Made by a program: the position numbers and the translations under genes. A stretch of 64,000 nt of DNA from Cardiobacterium hominis (GTDB lineage: Bacteria; Pseudomonadota; Gammaproteobacteria; Cardiobacteriales; Cardiobacteriaceae): assembly GCF_900637305.1 (NCBI RefSeq), contig NZ_LR134365.1:2038501-2102500 (forward strand), read 5' to 3'. Below, piece by piece: positions 36,300 to 45,540 of this stretch. Within the stretch, counting starts at the first letter, position 1; each line of letters opens with the position of its first letter. The notes beneath the pieces are model-generated. The model was not told the DNA's origin. It saw only the letters and a list, made by a program, of their open reading frames with translations, and did no database searches.

Positions 36300-37045
36300 G
36301 GCGCACTGCCCTCACCCGCTTGTCGGCTGATTTCGGCTGCAAGCAGTTCCGGATGAAATTCGGGCAGGTCGGCGCGTAATTGTTCGCGGGTTTCGGCGGT
36401 GACGTCGTGGCCGTCGAGAACGATGCCGTTTTTTTCGGCATCCCGCAGGATGTCGTAATAGCGGTCAAGGAAGGCCGTCAGGATGCCCAGCGCGTCGCCG
36501 GTGCTCGCCATGAGTACTTGCAGTCCCAGTGCTTCAAAGTAGCGCATGGTGGCGACGATGTTGCCCGGGTCCATTTTGATGAAGGCTTCGTCGATGACGA
36601 GCAGGCGCTGGCCGCTGTTGTCGCCGCGCGTCAGGCGGCAGGCCGATGCCAATGCTGCGCCGGCGATGACGTAGAGCGGCGCGCGGCGTTCACCGCCGGA
36701 GCCGGAGTCAATACGTTTGCTCAGCCACTCTACGCGCCGGGTTTCGCCACTCGCGCGGTCTTCGCGCAGGATTTCGATGTCGTAGTGGTAGAACTCGCGG
36801 TAGTCGTCGAGGGCGTTTTGTGCGGCACCCATGCCGGTGGCGGTTTTTTCGTTCATCAGTTCGTCAAAGACGGGCGGGGTGGCGCCCGCATCGCCAAAGA
36901 GGTCTTCGTCGGGGCCGTAGCGGGCGATGTCCTTGATGAATTTTAGCAGTGCCGCGGTTTCCGGCCGTTCTTGTGCGCGGAACTGGTAGCGTTCGTTGTT
37001 GGTAAACAGCGGGGCGAGGCGCAGCGCTTCGTCGGCAGGCGCGTT
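36296..37045 (-). pseudogene. jetC: JetC (Wadjet SMC-like ATPase) C-terminal remnant
   Basis: About 249 codons stay open from a TAG at 37046-37048 to the stop at 36296. The sequence has the ABC signature in DSGSGGERRAPLYV and Walker B in RLLVIDEAFIKMD, followed by LGLQVLMASTGDALGIL, as in the C-terminal head of JetC/SbcC-like proteins. A full JetC is roughly 1100 residues; the Walker A head and the long coiled coils are missing. The remnant begins right behind the stop codon of the MmeI-type gene, so replacement removed about three quarters of it. The first internal ATG is at 36856. Confidence 0.85.
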
Positions 37046-37048
37046 CTA

Positions 37049-39850
37049 TCAGGTGGTGTCGGCGCGTCGCTTTCTGCGAGGCAGTTTTTTCCTGTGTTCT
37101 GCTTCTGTCTGCCGTGCCTGGTATTGGTCAAAGAGGTAGCCGATGCGTTCGGCTTCGCCGGAAAACGGCACGGCGCGGTAGAGTTTTTCCACGGCTTTAT
37201 CCAGGGCGCGGTGCGCTTTTTTGAGCGCGGCGGGCATGGTGTCGGGGTGGTAGAGGGCGGCGAGGGTGGCGGCGGGGTCGGTTTGGCGTTCGGCGGCGCG
37301 TGCGTCCAGCACTTTTTGCGCGAGGCGGGCGACGGTTTCGCGCTGTTTTTCATCGGTTTGGGGGAAGGGGAAGCTGTGGTACACGTTGGGCGAGTAGCTG
37401 TAATCGCTTTTCAGACGGCCTGCCATAGTGCGCATCCAGTCCATGTGCATTTCGCTGTTCAATACGCCGAAGAGGTACAAGTCGGCATCGGGAATCATGT
37501 AAATCTTGTTGCTGGCGACGGTATCGGTGGTCAAAAAATCTATCGGGATATAGCGGCGTGTTTCGGACGATACTTCGGGCACGGCGATATAGGTTTTTTC
37601 AGGCTGCCTGTTTTGGGTAAACAGGAACGGTTCGTTTGCCAGTTCGCGCACGCTGGCGGTGGGGCTTTTTTGGCGTGTGGCTTTGACGCCTTCGATGCGC
37701 GCCTTGATTTCGGGATATTTGAGAAAGCGGGCGCGTTCGGCGGCGCTGCTGTTGGCAAACCACAGGCACCAGCGCTGTTTGCCGTTAATCAGTTCTTCCG
37801 CGCCGATAAAGGGTTTGACGAAGGGGGCAAGGTCGGGATGGGCGGCAAGCAGGGTTTGGTGTTCGGCGGCGTTCAAGAGCAGGTGGCCGCCGTCCACAGG
37901 TTTGCTGCCTTGGGTCATTTTCGCCATACCTGCGGGCGGGTTGGCGCGCGAAGGAATAATCACGCTTGCGCCTGCGGTGAGGTATTGGTTGATGTTGGCG
38001 ACTTCATGCTTTTCAGGCTGCCCTTTGATGTCGGGATAGTCAAACAAAAGGCGCGGGGCGCTGTTGGTTTCAGACGGCCTGCCGAAGCCGACGATGATGC
38101 AATGCACGGCGGCTTTGCCTTTGGCGGCGGATGTCCATTGGAAGGTGCGGTGCGCGAAGCGGATTTTGAAGCCTTGCGCAAACAGCCATGCCCACAGGAT
38201 GCCCGCCTGCTCGCCCTGGCAGATGGAGTTGGTGGAGACAAAGGCGGTTTGGATATGCGGCTGCGCGGCCATGCGTTCGGCGGCTTTTACATACCACGCG
38301 GCAACGTAATCCATCTTGCCGAATTTGCCGTTTTTGGGGAACACGGCTTCTACATCGGCTTGCTGCGCGGTGCTGCGCCATTGGTGGCCGATAAACGGCG
38401 GATTGCCGAAGATATAGTCGGCTTGCGGCCATTCGGTGGTGAGGGCGTTGGCGTTGATGATTTCGGCGCTGTCGGCAAGCGGGATGGTGGGACGGGTTTC
38501 GCCGAAGCGTGCGGCGGTGGCGAGGTTGCATTGGTGGTCGGTGAGCCACATGGCGACTTTGGCGATTTGCGCGGGGTATTCGTCGAGCTCGATGCCGTGG
38601 AATTGGCCGATGTGGACGCGCTGCATGGTGGCGATGTCTAAAAGCTGGTTTTCGCCGTAAAGCTCGCCGATGATTTCGTCTTCGAGGCGGCGAAGTTCGC
38701 GGTAGGCGACGACGAGAAAATTGCCGCAGCCGCAGGCGGGGTCGAGGAAGCGCAGACTGGCAATTTTTTGGTGGAAGTCATCAATGGCTTTTTTGCGGTT
38801 GCCTTTGCCGCGCGTTTTGCAGGCGACTGCAAATTCGGCGCGCAGGCCGTCCATGAAGAGGCTGTTGATGACTTTGAGGATGTTGGCTTCTTCGGTGTAG
38901 TGCGCACCGGAAGCACGGCGCTCACTGTTGTCCATCACGCTCTGGAAGAGGCTGCCGAAGATTTCCGGGCTGATTTTTGCCCAGTCGCGCCGCGAGCAGG
39001 CGAGCAGGTTGTCGCGCAAGGCGGCGTCAAAGTAGAGTTCTTCCGGGGCATCGGCAAAGAGGCGGCCATTGACGTAGGGAAAGGCTTTGAGTTCGGCGTT
39101 CATGCCCTGCGGTCGCCGCGTTTCCGGGGTATTGAGCACGCGGTATATTTGGTTGAGTACGCTGCCAGTGTCGGAGCCGTCGGCGCGGGTGTGTTTTTCC
39201 AGATAGTCTTCAAACTGGTTTTTAGTGAATATCAGGGTGTCGTCGGCAAAGAAACAGAACAACAGGCGGATGAGGAATTGTTTGAGGCGGTGTTCGTCGT
39301 AGGCATTGTCGGCACGGAAGGCGCGGTAGAGTTTGCCCACGGCATTGGCGGCATCGATGTTGGCCTGTTCTTCGGCGGCTTTGAGGTCGCGGCTGATGCC
39401 GTCCATGAAGTCAAAGTTGCGGTTTTTGATTTGCTCCGGCAGGTCTTCCAGCGGGAAATCGAGGCGGCTGCCCGCTTGCAGATCGTAGAGGCGCATACGG
39501 GCAAAGTCGCAAATGATGAGGTAACGCGGTACGTCGTCCGGGTTTTCGCGGCGGATTTCGTCTACATATCCCGCCGCCTGCGCGTAGGCTTTGTCGAGGT
39601 CTTTGTGGGCGGATTTGTGTTCGCAAAGGAGGCGTCCTGCCCAGAAGACGTCGGCAAATTTGGTGGTTTTTTGCTGGCGATGGCGGATGGCGTATTCGAG
39701 GCTGGCAGTTTTGTAGCGGTCAAGGTTGAAGATACGGAAAAATTCGTCCCAGAAGGTTTTGGCTTCGGCTTCTTCGCGGGTTTCGTGCCGCCAGCGGGCG
39801 GCAAATTGTTGGGCAAGGCGGTATTTGTGTTCGTAGGTGTAGGCGGTCAC
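37049..39850 (-). CDS. MmeI-family (type IIL/IIG) restriction-modification enzyme
   Basis: A single-chain restriction-modification protein of 933 residues, close to MmeI (919). The N-terminal nuclease shows FADVFWAGRLLCEHKSAHKD with the E-x-K site; a helical spacer follows; the adenine methyltransferase has DPACGCGNFLVVAYRELRRL (SAM-binding) and YIFGNPPFIGHQW (NPPF catalytic); the rest is the target-recognition domain (about residues 620-830) and a helical C-terminus. It would methylate one strand and cut about 20 bases away. It sits inside the Wadjet locus, in the same direction. Four uptake-signal-like words typical of Neisseriaceae occur in its recognition part, so transfer is likely. Confidence 0.9.
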   Translation of the reverse strand: MTAYTYEHKYRLAQQFAARWRHETREEAEAKTFWDEFFRIFNLDRYKTASLEYAIRHRQQKTTKFADVFWAGRLLCEHKSAHKDLDKAYAQAAGYVDEIRRENPDDVPRYLIICDFARMRLYDLQAGSRLDFPLEDLPEQIKNRNFDFMDGISRDLKAAEEQANIDAANAVGKLYRAFRADNAYDEHRLKQFLIRLLFCFFADDTLIFTKNQFEDYLEKHTRADGSDTGSVLNQIYRVLNTPETRRPQGMNAELKAFPYVNGRLFADAPEELYFDAALRDNLLACSRRDWAKISPEIFGSLFQSVMDNSERRASGAHYTEEANILKVINSLFMDGLRAEFAVACKTRGKGNRKKAIDDFHQKIASLRFLDPACGCGNFLVVAYRELRRLEDEIIGELYGENQLLDIATMQRVHIGQFHGIELDEYPAQIAKVAMWLTDHQCNLATAARFGETRPTIPLADSAEIINANALTTEWPQADYIFGNPPFIGHQWRSTAQQADVEAVFPKNGKFGKMDYVAAWYVKAAERMAAQPHIQTAFVSTNSICQGEQAGILWAWLFAQGFKIRFAHRTFQWTSAAKGKAAVHCIIVGFGRPSETNSAPRLLFDYPDIKGQPEKHEVANINQYLTAGASVIIPSRANPPAGMAKMTQGSKPVDGGHLLLNAAEHQTLLAAHPDLAPFVKPFIGAEELINGKQRWCLWFANSSAAERARFLKYPEIKARIEGVKATRQKSPTASVRELANEPFLFTQNRQPEKTYIAVPEVSSETRRYIPIDFLTTDTVASNKIYMIPDADLYLFGVLNSEMHMDWMRTMAGRLKSDYSYSPNVYHSFPFPQTDEKQRETVARLAQKVLDARAAERQTDPAATLAALYHPDTMPAALKKAHRALDKAVEKLYRAVPFSGEAERIGYLFDQYQARQTEAEHRKKLPRRKRRADTT
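37410..37421 (-). other. DNA uptake sequence, AG-DUS type (exact)
   Basis: The - strand reads AGGCCGTCTGAA, the neisserial AG-DUS, inside the MmeI-type gene (codons for GRLKS). Confidence 0.8.
37598..37609 (-). other. DNA uptake sequence, Kingella type (exact)
   Basis: The - strand reads AGGCAGCCTGAA, the Kingella dialect of the uptake word, inside the MmeI-type gene (codons for RQPEK). Confidence 0.75.
38012..38023 (-). other. DNA uptake sequence, Kingella-like (11 of 12)
   Basis: The - strand reads GGGCAGCCTGAA; only the first base differs from the Kingella word. Confidence 0.6.
38069..38080 (-). other. DNA uptake sequence, AG-DUS type (exact)
   Basis: A second exact AGGCCGTCTGAA on the - strand, here coding for GRPSE. 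Four such words lie within 671 bases. Confidence 0.8.
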
Positions 39851-39883
39851 GGTTTTTCCGGGTGTTTGCAGGCGGCGCGCATT

Positions 39884-40237
39884 TTATGGTTGGTACCGGG
39901 GGCTGCCAACTGTCCGCATGGCGGCGCGTTTTGCGGTGTGGCTTTGCCGTAGCACCAGCGCGAGCAGGGTTTGCTTAACGCTTGCCACCGCATTGCGGCT
40001 GTGGCGCGGAATGGCGCAGGCGTAGCGCAGTTGGCCGTTGATGTGCAGGCGGTAACCCAGCGGTTCGAGGGCGCGGCGGAATTCGCGCTCAAAATCGCGG
40101 ATGAGGGCATAAGCCACTTTGCTGCGGTAATCTGCCGCATACAGCACCTGTTCGGTGATGAGGCGGCTCGCTGCCTGTTCGAAATCGTCTTCCGTCATGC
40201 CGTCCGCGCTCGCGACGGCGTTTTCCCAGAAACTCAT
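39884..40237 (-). pseudogene. jetB: JetB (Wadjet kleisin-like, DUF4194) truncated at the C-terminus
   Basis: 117 codons. The N-terminal two thirds (LITEQVLYAADYRSKVAYAL, then YRLHINGQLRYACAIPRH) match the start of DUF4194/JetB proteins, which usually run to about 200 residues or more. After TLLALVLRQ the frame turns into an unrelated tail (SHTAKRAAMRTVGSPRYQP), so the breakpoint lies near 39945. The MmeI-type gene starts 33 bases beyond the stop. Its ATG overlaps the jetA stop (ATGA), the native arrangement. JetB bridges the ATPase heads, so the truncated form is probably inactive. Confidence 0.82.
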
Positions 40238-41694
40238 GTTTTGTCCTCCTTGCTGGCGCGCAAACGGATCAGGCTAAAAGGGATGTGCGAGATGGTGGGC
40301 GACGGCTGTTCGTCTTTGCCATCGCGCCGGATGATAAAACCGCCGGGTAGCGGGCGGGGTCTGCCTGCGTGCTCGGTGGCAAGGGTGCAGAGCATCTGCA
40401 AGGCGCGCACCGCTTCAATGCTGTCAGTAGGCAATTCAGCGCTGGTCATGGCATCGCGTCCGGCAAGCTGCATGCGGACGAAGGCGGCGAGTTTGGGGAA
40501 TGTCATCACGCGCCGGTTGCGTGCCTGTAAGACCAGCCGGGCATAGGCCGCCCGTTCCGGAGATATCGTCTGTGTGCGCAGTTTGCCCGGCGGCGCCTGG
40601 TAGTTTTGCTGACGGGGGCGGGCGAGGCGCTCGCCGCTGATGGCATTGCCACAGGCAAACGGCGTGCAGGCAGCCGCTTTTTCACCGTGTTTAATGACCG
40701 CTGCGACGGCATCATGAATCATTTGCCCCAGCGGTTGCGTAGCGCGCAGGCGGTAATCGAGATAGGCGAGTGCTTGCCGGTTGGCGCGGCGGATTTCGTC
40801 ATCGAGGCGGTTAAGGTATTCGTCAATGCGCTGCAATTCTTCAATCTTTTGCAAATCGCGTTCAAATAGCGCTTCAGCGCGTGCCGCATTACCCGCCGCC
40901 TGTTTTTCCTGATACCAGCGCAGCAGACGTTCGCGCAGCGCTGTCTGCCGGATATAACCCAGCAGGCGGAGGATTTCCTGCCGCCGCGCCAGCGGGTGTT
41001 CGCGTGTGCGCAATTCTTTGTAATCGGCGATAAAAATGCGTTCGACGTAATCATCAAAGAAACGGCGCACAAACTCACTCGTCGCTTCAATATCGCCGAT
41101 TTCACGCATCAGGTCGCGCACATTGGTGCTGGCGATGCGGATATGCTCCAACAGCGCGCGCGACTGTCTGGCAGCTTCCTGCAAGGAGGCACCGTCGGCG
41201 TTTTCGTGCAATAGCAATTTCAGGTTCGCCTCAATACTGCGGATTTTGCCGGAGACAAACTCCGGTCCGGTATGGGCAAATTCGATGAGGCGGTTCATGA
41301 AATGAGCGACCGCGGGCGGCATGGTCACCATGTCCCGCACGCCCAAGCGCTCAACCCGCAGCCAGCCGCTGTCACGCAGGCGGTTAAATACTGCATTGGC
41401 GCGGTTGGCGAGTGGGGTTGACGGCGTCGCCTCGAATTCCTCCAATACCCATTCCTGATGCTGCATTTCTTCGGCAATGTCATGGGTAATCTCGCGCATT
41501 AAAAAGCCGCTGCCTGGCGGCAACGGCGCGTCCGGGCCGAAACGTTTGTCGTAGAGGGCACAAAGCAGATGCCAATATTGCCCACGATTAGCAGACGCCA
41601 GCGGGGCAAAAATCCGCTCCGGCAGGCGCTTGAACAGGGATGGACTGCGTGCCGTCAGCTGCGTGATTGCGCTGTTCGTCTCGTCAAGCATCAT
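40234..41694 (-). CDS. jetA: Wadjet anti-plasmid system subunit JetA (DUF3375)
   Basis: A 486-residue protein of the DUF3375 family. The start ITQLTARSPSLFKRLPERIF and RGQYWHLLCALYDKRFGPDA are characteristic; the middle is winged-helix/coiled-coil (REITHDIAEEMQHQEWVLEE, then helices to about residue 330). JetA is the MukF-like partner that forms the Wadjet motor with JetB and JetC. A strong AGGAGGAGG precedes a double ATG. The gene looks intact and is first in the jetABCD direction, though its partners are broken. Confidence 0.88.
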   Translation of the reverse strand: MMLDETNSAITQLTARSPSLFKRLPERIFAPLASANRGQYWHLLCALYDKRFGPDAPLPPGSGFLMREITHDIAEEMQHQEWVLEEFEATPSTPLANRANAVFNRLRDSGWLRVERLGVRDMVTMPPAVAHFMNRLIEFAHTGPEFVSGKIRSIEANLKLLLHENADGASLQEAARQSRALLEHIRIASTNVRDLMREIGDIEATSEFVRRFFDDYVERIFIADYKELRTREHPLARRQEILRLLGYIRQTALRERLLRWYQEKQAAGNAARAEALFERDLQKIEELQRIDEYLNRLDDEIRRANRQALAYLDYRLRATQPLGQMIHDAVAAVIKHGEKAAACTPFACGNAISGERLARPRQQNYQAPPGKLRTQTISPERAAYARLVLQARNRRVMTFPKLAAFVRMQLAGRDAMTSAELPTDSIEAVRALQMLCTLATEHAGRPRPLPGGFIIRRDGKDEQPSPTISHIPFSLIRLRASKEDKT

Positions 41695-41863
41695 GAGTAC
41701 CCTCCTCCTGGAATGATTACGTCAAAACGGATTCATAACTCAGAGAAACATAGCACAAATCTTAAGCGCCCAGGGCGCAGACGGCCGCCGCTTGACCCGC
41801 CCGCGTTTTGCGCTACATTAGCGCGCTTTCTTCTCTTAAATTCATTCATCATCAGAGGCTTTC

Positions 41864-42565
41864 ATGCTGCGTATTGTGGCGATTCTGCATAATCCCGCCG
41901 GTTCGACCGGTTTGATCGGGAAGTTTTTGGACGAACAGCCGGAGGTCGATTTCCGCGTGTTGTGTCCGCTCGCTGGCGACCCTTTGCCGGAGGCGGATAC
42001 TTTTGACGCGGCGATTGTTTTCGGCGGCAAGATGAGCGCCAATGATTGTCCGGCCCTGCCGCCGCTGCTTTCGGAGCTGCTATGGATTCGCGGCATTGTG
42101 GACGCGGGCAAGCCGTTTCTGGGCATTTGTCTGGGCGCGCAGCTGCTCGCGATGGCTTATGGCGGCAAGATTACCCGCCACGCCGAGCATATTGTCGAGA
42201 TTGGTTTTTATCCGCTCTATCCGACGGTGGACGGCTTTAATTCGATTTTTGCCGAGATGCCGGAGCGCTTTTTTCAGTGGCATAACGAGGGTTTTACCCT
42301 GCCGGATGGCGCGGTGAAACTGGCGGCGAGCGATGCTTTTCCCAATCAGGCGTTTTCCTTGGGCGGGCAGGCGTTCGGTTTTCAGTTTCACCCGGAGGCG
42401 ACGATTGAGCAGATTCGTTATTGGCACACGCGCGACAGCGAGGAGCTGGCAAGCCCCGGCGCGCAGACAGTCACCTCGCAATGGCTCTATCAAGAGCGGC
42501 ATTGCGAGGAAATCGGCGCATGGCTGCAAGGGTTTTTGGCGTTTTGGTTGAAGGGAGCGGCGTGA
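41864..42565 (+). CDS. Class I glutamine amidotransferase-like protein
   Basis: A 233-residue stand-alone GATase1 domain. The nucleophile Cys is in [17 protein letters not shown] and the His-Glu pair in [27 protein letters not shown] is typical of the GuaA-like/YfeJ group. It would release ammonia from glutamine or act on a gamma-glutamyl compound in the cytoplasm. No synthetase partner is adjacent. Its stop overlaps the queA start by one base (TGATG), so the two are co-translated. Confidence 0.85.
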   Translation: MLRIVAILHNPAGSTGLIGKFLDEQPEVDFRVLCPLAGDPLPEADTFDAAIVFGGKMSANDCPALPPLLSELLWIRGIVDAGKPFLGICLGAQLLAMAYGGKITRHAEHIVEIGFYPLYPTVDGFNSIFAEMPERFFQWHNEGFTLPDGAVKLAASDAFPNQAFSLGGQAFGFQFHPEATIEQIRYWHTRDSEELASPGAQTVTSQWLYQERHCEEIGAWLQGFLAFWLKGAA

Positions 42566-43602
42566 TGTGGCGCAAATCGGATTTTATGTATGAGTTGCCG
42601 GACGAGTTAATCGCCCGCTTCCCGCTCGCCGAGCGCAGCGCGGCGCGGCTCTTGCTGGCGCGGGCGGTATCAGTGGATGAGGTCGCGCTTGCCGACCGCA
42701 TGGTGCGCGATTTGCCGGATTTGCTCGAGCCCGATGATTTGCTGGTGTTCAACAACACGCGGGTGTTACCTGCGCGGCTGTTCGGGCAGAAGGAAAGCGG
42801 CGGCCGCGTCGAGATTTTGCTGGAGCGCCTGAAGAGCGCGCATGAGGCGAATGCTTATGTGCGCGCCTCGAAATCGCCGAAGGTTGGCGGGGTGATTCGC
42901 ATTGGCTCGGCGGAATTGCGCGTGACCGGGCGGCATGAGGCGCTGTTTGCCCTGTATAGCGAGACGCCGTGGGCGGAGCTGCTGGCGGCGCAGGGCGAGA
43001 TGCCGATTCCGCCGTATCTGGAGCGGGCGGCGCTGGAGAGCGACAAGCAGCGCTATCAGACGGTGTTTGCCAAGCACAGCGGCGCGGTCGCCGCCCCCAC
43101 CGCCGGACTGCATTTTGACGAGGCCTTGCTCGCCGCCATCCGCCTGCGCGGCGTGAAGATGGCAGAGGTGACGCTGCACGTTGGCGCGGGGACGTTCCAA
43201 CCAGTGCGCCACGAAAACCTCGCCGAGCACATCATGCACGAGGAATGGTTACAGGTGGGGCAAGACGTGGTTGATGCGGTCGCGGCTTGCCGTGCGCGCG
43301 GCGGGCGGGTGGTCGCCATCGGCACTACCAGTCTGCGTGCGCTGGAGTCGGCGGCGGAGGGCGGCGAACTGGCGCCGTTTAGCGGCGATACCAATCTGTT
43401 CATCACGCCGGGTTACCGTTTCCGCGTCGTCGATGCGCTGCTTACCAATTTCCATCTGCCGGAATCCACGCTGCTGATGCTGGTCAGCGCCTTTGCCGGT
43501 TACGCCAACATCCGCGCCGCCTATCAGCACGCCATCGCCGCGCGCTACCGCTTTTTCAGCTACGGCGACGCGATGTTTTTGCCGACGCGCCTCGATGTCT
43601 GA
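42565..43602 (+). CDS. queA: S-adenosylmethionine:tRNA ribosyltransferase-isomerase
   Basis: A 345-residue enzyme that transfers and isomerises the ribosyl part of SAM to preQ1-tRNA, giving epoxyqueuosine. [68 protein letters not shown] and [20 protein letters not shown] are all conserved. The start MWRKSDF at 42565 matches the family length; the frame continues upstream into the amidotransferase without homology. It overlaps cmoM by eight bases. Confidence 0.95.
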   Translation: MWRKSDFMYELPDELIARFPLAERSAARLLLARAVSVDEVALADRMVRDLPDLLEPDDLLVFNNTRVLPARLFGQKESGGRVEILLERLKSAHEANAYVRASKSPKVGGVIRIGSAELRVTGRHEALFALYSETPWAELLAAQGEMPIPPYLERAALESDKQRYQTVFAKHSGAVAAPTAGLHFDEALLAAIRLRGVKMAEVTLHVGAGTFQPVRHENLAEHIMHEEWLQVGQDVVDAVAACRARGGRVVAIGTTSLRALESAAEGGELAPFSGDTNLFITPGYRFRVVDALLTNFHLPESTLLMLVSAFAGYANIRAAYQHAIAARYRFFSYGDAMFLPTRLDV

Positions 43603-44347
43603 TTTTGACCGCATCGGCGCGGTTTTCCTGAAAAATATTTACGCGACGACGAAAGGCCGCATCCGCCTCGCTGTGTTGCAACGCGACCTGGCGCCGCTGC
43701 TCGCCGGCGCGCCGTTGCGCATTCTGGACGTCGGCGGCGGCGCCGGACAGATGGCGCTGTGGTATGCGAGTTTAGGGCATGAAGTGGTGGTTGCCGACCG
43801 CTCGCAAGTGCTGCTCGACGAAGGGCGCGCGGCGGCACAAACGCTCGGTTTGGCGGTGGATTTCGTCCATGCCGACGCCTTTCAGCTGGCAGATGCCCTG
43901 AATGACGCGACCTTTGACCTCGTCTGCTGCCATGCCGTGCTGGAATGGGTCGAGGATGGCGTGGCGCTGCTCGCGGCGTGCGCGGCGCGGGTGCGCGCGG
44001 GCGGACATTTCTCGCTGATGTACTACAACCGCCGCGCGCTCGTCTTCGCGCAGCACGTTTTCGGCAATTTCGACTATCTTGACCGCGGCCTGCGTCCCTA
44101 CCGCAAAACGGCGAAGCTCACCCCCGATTACCCGCGCGAACCGGAAAGCGTCGCCGCCTGGCTCGACGATTTGGGATTCACGCGCGTGCGCCGCTCCGCC
44201 ATCCGCTGTTTTCATGACTACATGAAGCCGCACGACCGCGCCCGCCACGATGACGCCGAAATCGTCGCGCGCGAACTGGCGGTGTCGGCAAGCGAAGACT
44301 ATCTGCCGGTCGCACGCTACATTCACGAATTGTGCCGCAAAACATGA
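43595..44347 (+). CDS. cmoM: tRNA 5-carboxymethoxyuridine methyltransferase CmoM
   Basis: A 250-residue SAM-dependent methyltransferase. Motif I is [20 protein letters not shown], with [13 protein letters not shown] and [15 protein letters not shown]; the long C-terminal part with [20 protein letters not shown] is distinctive of CmoM (formerly SmtA). It methylates cmo5U34 to mcmo5U in certain tRNAs. Its start lies inside the end of queA, another tRNA wobble-base enzyme, so the pair is translationally linked. Confidence 0.9.
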   Translation: MSDFDRIGAVFLKNIYATTKGRIRLAVLQRDLAPLLAGAPLRILDVGGGAGQMALWYASLGHEVVVADRSQVLLDEGRAAAQTLGLAVDFVHADAFQLADALNDATFDLVCCHAVLEWVEDGVALLAACAARVRAGGHFSLMYYNRRALVFAQHVFGNFDYLDRGLRPYRKTAKLTPDYPREPESVAAWLDDLGFTRVRRSAIRCFHDYMKPHDRARHDDAEIVARELAVSASEDYLPVARYIHELCRKT

Positions 44348-44420
44348 ACATCGCAGAAGCGGTCAAGCGCTATATGCAGAATAAAAGAATCATTCCATAC
44401 ACTTGCCAGCAAACGCATTT

Positions 44421-44449
44421 TTGACAAAAACAGGTGAGGTCGCTATAGT
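44421..44449 (+). promoter_or_regulatory. Sigma-70 promoter for the OmpA-like gene
   Basis: TTGACA at 44421-44426, a 17-base spacer and TATAGT at 44444-44449. This near-consensus promoter with a leader of about 100 bases fits an abundant outer-membrane protein. Confidence 0.85.
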
Positions 44450-44556
44450 TGCCCTTGCCGCGAAGTAATGAACAAAAAATTACCAAACGCGATTTGATGC
44501 GAACCCGTCTGCACCGATTTACGCGGGCGACCCCGGAAAAACAAGAGGAAAAGGAC

Positions 44557-45471
44557 ATGCAAAAAACCCTACGAACCCTGAAAGTCGTCCTGATTGCCGC
44601 CCTGCTCGGCGCCAGCGCCGCCAGCAGCGCCCAACAAGGACTCTCCGAGCGCTGGCAAACCTTCGGCGCACCCGCGCCCGGCAGCGAAGCCGTGAATCCC
44701 GGCTGGGCTGGCGCGATGTTCTACCGCACGGGCGGTGGCGGCGGCGCAGCCAACATCTACGTCAACGGCGAATACCTCGCCTCGCTCCTGCCCGGCGGCT
44801 ACCGCTACGCCGAACTCTGCCCCTACAACCAGCGCCTCGCCGCCGCCTACACTGGTCGTGACCGCGCCTACGGCATCAAGGCGAACGCGGGCGAGTTTTA
44901 CGACCTGCCGCAAGGCCACGTCAGCTACTTCCGTGTCGTCGATACCGGCGGCGGCCCGACCCTGCAAGCGGTTGACCGCGGCACCGCCAGCGCTGAAATC
45001 AGCCAACTGCGCGAACAAACCCACACCCTGCCGCGCCTCGAACAAAACCGCAACTGCTCACCTGAACTCGTGCAGCAATACAATATTGACGTCTCCGCGC
45101 TGTTCAAATTTGACCGCTCCGACTACGCCAGCATCCTGCCGGAAGGCAAACGCCAACTGCAAGAAATCGCGGCCGCCGCCGCGCAATACCGCGACGCGAC
45201 CAGCGTGATTTACATTGACGGCTACACCGACCCCGAAGGCAAACCGGCATACAACCAGCGCCTGTCACAACGCCGCGCGCAAACCGTCAAACGCGTCATG
45301 ATCGAAAACGGCTTCCCCGCTGCGTCACTGAAAGCCCGTGGCCACGGCGAAAACGATCCGGTCGTCACCGGCTGCCGCAAACGCAACCCGCGTAACGCCA
45401 GCGCCCGCGCCGCCTGCGACCAACCAAACCGTCGCGTGGAAATCAAACTCTACGGCAAGAACATGCACTAA
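44557..45471 (+). CDS. OmpA-family peptidoglycan-binding outer-membrane protein
   Basis: A 304-residue protein with signal LKVVLIAALLGASAASSAQQ. The N-terminal 170 residues are Gly-rich (FYRTGGGGGAANIYVNGEYL) without a recognisable barrel. Residues about 180-300 form an OmpA-like domain: ALFKFDRSDYASILPEGKRQ, YIDGYTDPEGKPAYNQRLSQ, RRAQTVKRVMI and PNRRVEIKL, with the Asp and Arg that hold diaminopimelate. A Cys pair (GCRK, AACDQ) sits in a loop as in OmpA. Start 44557 follows AGAGGAAAAGGAC. It likely ties the outer membrane to the wall. Confidence 0.88.
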   Translation: MQKTLRTLKVVLIAALLGASAASSAQQGLSERWQTFGAPAPGSEAVNPGWAGAMFYRTGGGGGAANIYVNGEYLASLLPGGYRYAELCPYNQRLAAAYTGRDRAYGIKANAGEFYDLPQGHVSYFRVVDTGGGPTLQAVDRGTASAEISQLREQTHTLPRLEQNRNCSPELVQQYNIDVSALFKFDRSDYASILPEGKRQLQEIAAAAAQYRDATSVIYIDGYTDPEGKPAYNQRLSQRRAQTVKRVMIENGFPAASLKARGHGENDPVVTGCRKRNPRNASARAACDQPNRRVEIKLYGKNMH

Positions 45472-45484
45472 ACCCTTGCCATCG

Positions 45485-45518
45485 AAAAAGCGCTCCGCCA
45501 CAACGAGAGCGCTTTTTT
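45485..45518 (+). terminator. Rho-independent terminator after the OmpA-like gene
   Basis: AAAAAGCGCT pairs with AGCGCTTTTT around a 13-base loop, with T-run. Confidence 0.85.
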
Positions 45519-45540
45519 TAACCCTGCCACTGGACGCCCC

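Noticed and set aside
36971-38641. 556-codon ORF antisense to the MmeI-type gene
   Set aside because: Shadow frame; the sense strand has all MmeI motifs.
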